Source of the DNA: Candidatus Nanoarchaeia archaeon
GTDB taxonomy: Archaea; Nanobdellota; Nanobdellia; Tiddalikarchaeales; Tiddalikarchaeaceae
Reading direction: 5' to 3'
Length of the DNA stretch: 9,808 bases
Assembly: GCA_028704265.1 (NCBI GenBank)
Contig: JAQVLH010000031.1
Span: forward strand, 1-9,808
In this document: piece after piece, positions 6,331 to 9,808 of the stretch
Numbering within the stretch: the stretch's first letter is position 1
Layout: the number at the start of each line of letters is the position of its first letter
Made by a program: the position numbers and the translations under genes
The notes under the pieces: model-generated
Database searches by the model: none
What the model was told of the DNA's origin: nothing
Seen by the model: only the letters and a program-made list of their open reading frames with translations

Positions 6331-6710
6331 AAAAAAATGAAAAGCTGAAAAAAAAGCTTTCAAAAGAACAGCTTCATGTGATGCGTGAAAAAGGCACAGA
6401 AGCGCCTTTCAGCGGAAAATATGTCCATACCGATAAATTAGGAAATTATGTTTGCGCATTTTGCTCTAATAAGCTGTTTGACTCAAAAACTAAATTTGAT
6501 TCAGGCACTGGCTGGCCAAGCTTTAGCGATGCAATTAAAGGGAGTATAAAAATAAAAAAAGATTTTTCGCACTTCATGATTAGGGATGAAGTCATATGTT
6601 CAAAATGTGGTAGCCACTTAGGGCATTTGTTTTTTGACCTTCGCACTCCAACCAAGAAAAGATACTGCATTAATTCAGCTGCCTTAGATTTTAAAAATAA
6701 AAAAAAATAA
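6318..6710 (+). CDS. msrB: Peptide-methionine (R)-S-oxide reductase MsrB
   Basis: MsrB reduces the R-form of methionine sulfoxide and complements MsrA. The 130 residues contain the full family signature: a Zn site from C46/C49 (VCAFC) and C94/C97 (CSKCGSHLGH), the GTGWPSF motif at 63-69, and the catalytic cysteine C117 in RYCINSAALDF. The usual 'D.GP.PTG.RYC' loop is changed to DLRTPTKKRYC. A lysine-rich N-terminal 18 residues precedes the domain. The start at 6318 is supported by GGAGG and by a 13-base overlap with msrA. The C-terminus ends in lysines encoded by an A-rich run; on the minus strand this run is a T-tract behind the convergent ATP-cone gene. Confidence 0.94.
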   Translation: MPDLKKNEKLKKKLSKEQLHVMREKGTEAPFSGKYVHTDKLGNYVCAFCSNKLFDSKTKFDSGTGWPSFSDAIKGSIKIKKDFSHFMIRDEVICSKCGSHLGHLFFDLRTPTKKRYCINSAALDFKNKKK

Positions 6711-6728
6711 AAAATGCATATTATAAAT

Positions 6729-6977
6729 TTATTTTTTCTTTTTCTTATATGCTTTCCTGATTTTCATGGATTTTCCTAATCCTGTTAAAATGCCTAATAC
6801 TATTTTTCTAATGTCTGATGATTTAACTGAATCTTTTGATTTTAATTCAGAAGTAACCATTTTAGCTATAGTTTCTGAGATAGGTGTAGGCATTTTTGCG
6901 TCAATGCAAGCTTTAACAATTTTTGATTCACTGTAAGGCTGAATTGACTTGTTTTTTTTAATTACTTTAGTAACCAT
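6729..6977 (-). CDS. Stand-alone ATP-cone domain protein
   Basis: The 82-residue protein is essentially one ATP-cone. It opens with VTKVIKKNKSIQPYSESKIVKACIDA, here split over residues 2-27, where the K-x-(x)-G/S-x-x-x-x-(F/Y)-x-x-x-K-(I/L)-x-x-(A/S)-(I/C) pattern of ATP-cones is visible. A helical SETIAKMVTSEL and an SSDIRKIVLGIL helix (53-64) complete the fold. ATP-cones bind ATP or dATP and occur at the N-terminus of ribonucleotide reductases and in NrdR repressors. Here there is neither the NrdR zinc ribbon nor a reductase domain, so the role may be nucleotide sensing by a partner protein. The last five residues are lysines, whose codons form a T-tract on the plus strand behind msrB. The start ATG 6977 fits a TATA-like box at 7000-7008. 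Confidence 0.8.
   Translation of the reverse strand: MVTKVIKKNKSIQPYSESKIVKACIDAKMPTPISETIAKMVTSELKSKDSVKSSDIRKIVLGILTGLGKSMKIRKAYKKKKK
6732..6746 (+). terminator. T-tract terminator of msrA-msrB, inside the convergent gene
   Basis: TTTTTTCTTTTTCTT starts 22 bases after the msrB stop. It is the antisense of the five terminal lysine codons of the ATP-cone gene and fits T-tract termination. The A-rich end of msrB (about 6691-6711) gives the reciprocal T-tract for the minus strand. Confidence 0.4.
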
Positions 6978-6983
6978 ATTAAT

Positions 6984-6998
6984 AATTAGTGCCTAATT
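6984..6998. promoter_or_regulatory. Operator-like dyad before the ATP-cone gene
   Basis: AATTAG-TGC-CTAATT is a perfect 6-base inverted repeat with a 3-base spacer. On the minus strand it lies between the TATA-like box (7000-7008) and the start codon (6977), where a bound repressor would block initiation. The half-site ATTAG recurs in the dyad at 7071-7088. Confidence 0.35.
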
Positions 6999-7065
6999 AC
7001 TTTTTAATCTTTCTAACATAATCAATATCTGCTAAAATATTTTTTTTTTAAGTAAACAATTAATC

Positions 7066-7073
7066 TTAAATAT
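7066..7073 (+). promoter_or_regulatory. TATA-like box of the PAS sensor gene
   Basis: TTAAATAT lies about 55-62 bases before ATG 7128, which predicts a transcript start near 7095-7100 and a leader of about 30 bases. This differs from the other first genes in the window, which look leaderless. Confidence 0.35.
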
Positions 7074-7088
7074 TAGTAATAACTAATA
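7071..7088. promoter_or_regulatory. Operator-like dyad before the PAS sensor gene
   Basis: TATTAGT-AATA-ACTAATA is a perfect 7-base inverted repeat with a 4-base spacer. It overlaps the end of the TATA-like box and precedes the predicted transcript start, a typical repressor position. Its half-site is shared with the dyad at 6984-6998. Confidence 0.35.
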
Positions 7089-7095
7089 ATCATCA

Positions 7096-7118
7096 GCTAA
7101 AAAAGATTTTTTTTTAGC
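7096..7118 (+). promoter_or_regulatory. Hairpin in the leader of the PAS sensor gene
   Basis: GCTAAAAAA and TTTTTTAGC form a perfect 9-base stem around the loop GATTT, ending 9 bases before ATG 7128. A run of nine Ts (7107-7115) lies within it. If transcription begins near 7096 the 5' end of the mRNA would fold into this stem, which could affect translation or early termination. Confidence 0.35.
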
Positions 7119-7127
7119 AATAATTCC

Positions 7128-8858
7128 ATGATGAAAAATTTGAGGGATGAATCTGAAATAAAGTATGAATTCTTGTTTGAAAATTCCTCATTTTTAATAC
7201 AAAACGTGTCAAAAGACGGCAAGATACTCCATGTCAATAATGCATGGTGCAGGCTTTTAGGCTACTCAAAAGAAGAGGCATTGAATCTTAATCTAAAAGA
7301 CATACTTCACCCTTCCTGTATGGAGCATTGCATGCAATTATTCAAACAAGTCATAAGTGGAAAATCAGTCAAAAATATTGAGGCAAAATTTGTATCAAAA
7401 AGCAATAAAATAATAAATGTTTTAGGAAGCGCTCAGCCATTAATTATAAAAGGAGAATTTGTGTCAACCTATGGGATTTTTAAGGATGTTAGGGATTTCA
7501 CATTAAAAGGTATTGAATTGGAAAAGCTTACTGAATTGTTTAAGACAATTTCAAATAATTCAGTTGATGCAATTTTTTCAAAAGATGCCGATAAAAAATA
7601 CACTTTTGTAAATAAAGGAATGGAAGAAATCACTGGATTAAAAACCGAACAATTAATAGGAAAAACTCCTGATGAAATTTATGACAAAATTTTGGCCAGT
7701 CAGGTCAATAAAATAGATTTGCTTTGCTTTAAAGGTGAGCACATCAATGAAATTGTTAAAGTATTATCTCATGATAAAGAATATTATCTTCATGTAATAC
7801 AATCGCCAATCCGCTCAAATGGTCGCATTATCGGAAGCGCAGGGATTGTAAGAAATATCACTAAGCAAAAAGAGTATGAAAAAAAATTAAGCAATTATTT
7901 AAATGAACTTAATATAATCTTTAAAAATTCGCCTACAGGCATAATCTTTGTTGACTCAGAGCATAACATTCTCAATGCAAATCCTGAATTTTGCAAAAAA
8001 ATAGGCTATTCTTTGGCTGAATTAAAAAAAATGACGTATAAAGACATTACCTATAAAGATGACTTAAAAAAAAGCAATGAGCAGGTAAAAAAGCTTAAAG
8101 AAAAAGTAATAACTGAAATAAACCTTGAATCAAGATTTGTCAGAAAGGATAAAAGAATAATATGGGCAAAAGTAAACGTATCCAAAGTAAATGATTCTTT
8201 TGGAAAATTAATTTATAATGTTGTTTCATTTGAGGATATAACCAAAAAAATAATCTATGAAAAAAAATTAGCGGAAGAAAAACAATGGTCAGAACAGCTT
8301 ATAAAATCAGCTCCAAACATAGTTATAGGTTTGGGCAAAAATTTTGAAATAATGCTGTTCAACGAGTTTGCTGAAAAATTAACAGGCTATAAATCCAGCG
8401 AGGTTATTGGCAAAAACTGGATGCGCTTTTTTATACAGGGGGCAGTCAAAAAAGACTTGTATAAATTATGGGATAAACTTGTAAGAAACAAGCTGGCAAA
8501 CAACACTTTTGAAAATATTATAATTACAAAAAGCGGGCAGAAAAAATTAATTTCATGGAATAATTCTTTAATTGAAAAAGAAGGCAAATTCAAAATGATT
8601 TTATCCATAGGTGAGGATATTACAAAGCAAAGGGAAAGTGAAAAGTTTCTGCAGTCATCTCAAAAAATGCTTAGCACCACTTTTTCAGCAATGGATGATT
8701 TGGTTTTTGTCTTTGACAAAGATGGAAAATTTATTTTTTACAATGCGGTAAGCGAATCATTATTTTTAACTCCGAGTAAGTTTTTGGGAAAAAAATTAAC
8801 CAAGGTAATGCCTAAAAGTATTTCAAAATTATTTAGGCACTGTAGAAATCCTCAGTAA
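7128..8858 (+). CDS. Multi-PAS sensor protein truncated by an insertion sequence
   Basis: The readable product has 576 residues and consists of tandem PAS domains: about 12-125, 132-247, 257-374, 387-503 and the beginning of a fifth at 512-569. Each domain shows the PAS pattern of a helix 'F..SP.GI', a 'D..G.I...N' strand-turn, a 'GY....LIG' helix and a closing 'I.DITK...YEKKL' linker. PAS1 to PAS4 are complete. No transmembrane segment is present, so this was a cytosolic sensor. No histidine kinase, GGDEF or other output domain is reached. Bases after 8835 belong to the inserted element, which supplies the last residues (R570-Q576) and the stop. The native gene probably continued with the rest of PAS5 and a kinase domain, a common archaeal arrangement, but that is inference. 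ATG 7128 and 7131 are both possible starts. The remnant may still be expressed but cannot signal normally. Confidence 0.85.
   Translation: MMKNLRDESEIKYEFLFENSSFLIQNVSKDGKILHVNNAWCRLLGYSKEEALNLNLKDILHPSCMEHCMQLFKQVISGKSVKNIEAKFVSKSNKIINVLGSAQPLIIKGEFVSTYGIFKDVRDFTLKGIELEKLTELFKTISNNSVDAIFSKDADKKYTFVNKGMEEITGLKTEQLIGKTPDEIYDKILASQVNKIDLLCFKGEHINEIVKVLSHDKEYYLHVIQSPIRSNGRIIGSAGIVRNITKQKEYEKKLSNYLNELNIIFKNSPTGIIFVDSEHNILNANPEFCKKIGYSLAELKKMTYKDITYKDDLKKSNEQVKKLKEKVITEINLESRFVRKDKRIIWAKVNVSKVNDSFGKLIYNVVSFEDITKKIIYEKKLAEEKQWSEQLIKSAPNIVIGLGKNFEIMLFNEFAEKLTGYKSSEVIGKNWMRFFIQGAVKKDLYKLWDKLVRNKLANNTFENIIITKSGQKKLISWNNSLIEKEGKFKMILSIGEDITKQRESEKFLQSSQKMLSTTFSAMDDLVFVFDKDGKFIFYNAVSESLFLTPSKFLGKKLTKVMPKSISKLFRHCRNPQ
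8836..8850 (+). repeat. Left terminal inverted repeat of the IS
   Basis: GGCACTGTAGAAATC matches the reverse complement of 9794-9808 (GGCTTTGTAGAAATC) at 13 of 15 bases, with mismatches at positions 4 and 5. It begins exactly where the PAS homology stops. Confidence 0.8.
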
Positions 8859-8899
8859 TTCTTATAATATTTGAATGATTTTTAATTGATATAAAAAAA

Positions 8900-8931
8900 A
8901 TCTTTAGCGAGTTGGTCGCTCGCTAAAAGAT
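8900..8931 (+). promoter_or_regulatory. Stem-loop in the transposase leader
   Basis: ATCTTTAGCGAG (8900-8911) pairs with CTCGCTAAAAGAT (8919-8931) with a single bulged A (8928) and loop TTGGTCG. The arm AGCGA can alternatively pair with TCGCT at 8916-8920. It lies 17 bases before the transposase ATG and is the most GC-rich motif of the region. It may limit transposase expression or be a binding site at the element end; its function is not shown. Confidence 0.5.
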
Positions 8932-8948
8932 AAATTACGTGATATAAA

Positions 8949-9808
8949 ATGGATGAATTTTATCAAATAAATACTTTACCATTCTATGAAAATATCAAAA
9001 GATATTTGGATAGAATTGGATACAAACGATATTCTTGCAAATTTAGCAAGAAAACTTTTAACCAGCATGCATTATTTTTTATTCTGGCTTTGAAAGAAAA
9101 ATTAAATTTTTCATATAGAAGAATTGCAAAACTAATGAAAGAATTAATGATTTTTAGAAATATGGGAATTATGAAAGTTCCACATTTTACTACTTTGCAA
9201 AAATTCTGCGAAAGATTAGACAAAAGAATTTTGAATCTTTTAATCAAAAAATTAGCGCCTAAAATTACAGAAACTATTATTGGAGATGGAACAGGATTTA
9301 GCGCAAACAGCCCGAGTTTCCATTATTTGAACCGTTTAAGGGAATTTACAGGAAAATATGTAAAAATCAAAAGTCCAATAAATATAGTTTTATTTGCGGA
9401 CCTTAAAACAAAAATAATCACAAACATAAATGCCTCGCACAAAAAAACGCACGAAATAACATTATCAAAACCATTGCTTAAAAAACTGAAATGCAAAAAT
9501 TTCATCTACGACCGAGCTTTAGATTCAAAAGAAATAAGAGAAAAATTAATCCAACAAAACATAACTCCAATAATACCTTACAGAAAAAACAACAAAAAGA
9601 AAAAAGAAATTGATTACGAACTCTACAAAAAAAGAAATAATGCAGAAAGTATTATGTCAAGCATCAAAAGAGTCTACGGAAACAGCATAAAAAACAAAAA
9701 ACCCGACACCCAAACAAAACAAGCAATCCTAAAAGCCTTAAATTATAACCTAAATATAATAATGAAAACAATCAAAATATTACTGAATCAAATGATTTCT
9801 ACAAAGCC
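8949..9808 (+). CDS. DDE transposase of IS5/IS4 type, 3' end beyond the window
   Basis: The frame from ATG 8949 stays open to the last base, giving 286 codons without a stop. An in-frame stop (TAA) lies two codons upstream, so this ATG is the first possible start. The N-terminal about 100 residues contain a helical DNA-binding region (FSKKTFNQHALFFILALKE, then YRRIAKLMKEL). The RNase H-like catalytic core follows: D113 in IIGDGTGFS, D188 in NFIYDRALDSKEI, and E233 in RNNAESIMSSIKR, forming the DDE triad. The closing segment ALNYNLNIIMKTIKIL is typical of IS5-like transposases ('L.YN...'). The reading frame runs through the right inverted repeat, so its stop codon must be supplied by the flanking DNA or lies just past the window. 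It catalyses cut-and-paste movement of the element. Confidence 0.85.
   Translation, partial: MDEFYQINTLPFYENIKRYLDRIGYKRYSCKFSKKTFNQHALFFILALKEKLNFSYRRIAKLMKELMIFRNMGIMKVPHFTTLQKFCERLDKRILNLLIKKLAPKITETIIGDGTGFSANSPSFHYLNRLREFTGKYVKIKSPINIVLFADLKTKIITNINASHKKTHEITLSKPLLKKLKCKNFIYDRALDSKEIREKLIQQNITPIIPYRKNNKKKKEIDYELYKKRNNAESIMSSIKRVYGNSIKNKKPDTQTKQAILKALNYNLNIIMKTIKILLNQMISTK
9794..9808 (-). repeat. Right terminal inverted repeat of the IS
   Basis: GATTTCTACAAAGCC is the inverted partner of 8836-8850 with two mismatches. Its outermost base is the last base of the window, and it is also coding sequence for the end of the transposase. Confidence 0.8.

Larger units (their letters stand above)
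8836..9808 (+). mobile_element. IS5/IS4-type insertion sequence inserted in the PAS sensor gene
   Basis: The element runs from GGCACTGTAGAAATC at 8836 to GATTTCTACAAAGCC ending at 9808, 973 bases. The two ends are inverted repeats with 13 of 15 matches, and TCAGTAAT recurs a little further inside at both ends. Between them lie a leader with a stem-loop and one DDE transposase gene. The left end interrupts the coding frame of the sensor within its fifth PAS domain. The target duplication cannot be confirmed because the right flank is not in the window; the left flank reads ATTATTTA. The element codon and strand composition shifts to A/C-rich, T-poor sequence in its last 250 bases, unlike the neighbouring genes. 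Confidence 0.85.

Noticed and set aside
7128..8858. The sensor as a complete histidine kinase
   Set aside because: No H-box or ATPase domain is present and the C-terminus comes from the inserted element.
8900..8931. The stem-loop as an intrinsic terminator of the sensor gene
   Set aside because: No T-run follows the stem, and it lies well inside the inserted element rather than at the end of the native gene.
8984..9505. Minus-strand open frames within the IS
   Set aside because: They are antisense to the transposase frame that carries the complete DDE triad; no sign of a second IS gene.

Overview
The window looks like chromosomal DNA of an AT-rich archaeon, most likely a DPANN lineage such as Woesearchaeota or Pacearchaeota; this placement is inference from style, not from a marker gene. 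The archaeal signs are TATA-box sequences about 25-33 bases before the start codons of leading genes with little or no leader, Shine-Dalgarno sites only before downstream operon genes, T-tract terminators, a Roadblock/longin-fold protein, a stand-alone ATP-cone protein and a multi-PAS sensor. No rRNA, tRNA or CRISPR array is visible, and no stretch over 300 bases lacks a gene.

Layout. Bases 1-156 are the tail of a DUF1801-like gene. A cupin gene (231-629) and a lipoprotein with a GH113-like glycoside hydrolase barrel (787-2286) follow on the plus strand. Convergent to the latter is a Roadblock/longin-type gene (2295 to about 2685, minus) whose well-placed ATG is one base out of frame with the conserved protein. 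From what looks like a shared TATA box, a two-gene unit runs rightwards (2747-4671): an exported coiled-coil protein with an internal repeat, overlapping by 4 bases a tiny lipoprotein. A CorA-like transporter without the GMN motif lies opposite (4687-5760, minus). A promoter region with a 29-base direct repeat separates it from an msrA-msrB methionine sulfoxide repair operon (5875-6710). Next come an ATP-cone protein (6729-6977, minus) and a divergent multi-PAS sensor (7128-8858).

The right end is an insertion sequence of the IS5/IS4 DDE type. It starts at 8836, inside the fifth PAS domain of the sensor, and its other inverted repeat ends exactly at the last base, 9808. The sensor is therefore broken and its output domain (perhaps a histidine kinase) should lie beyond the window. 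The coincidence of the window end with the element end suggests a contig break at a repeat.

Together the genes suggest a cell-envelope theme (two lipoproteins, one exported coiled-coil protein, one membrane transporter), oxidative protein repair and signal sensing. No complete novel defence or biosynthetic system is evident. The least explained items are the coiled-coil/lipoprotein pair, the QTN variant of the CorA channel motif, and paired dyads in the ATP-cone/PAS intergenic region.
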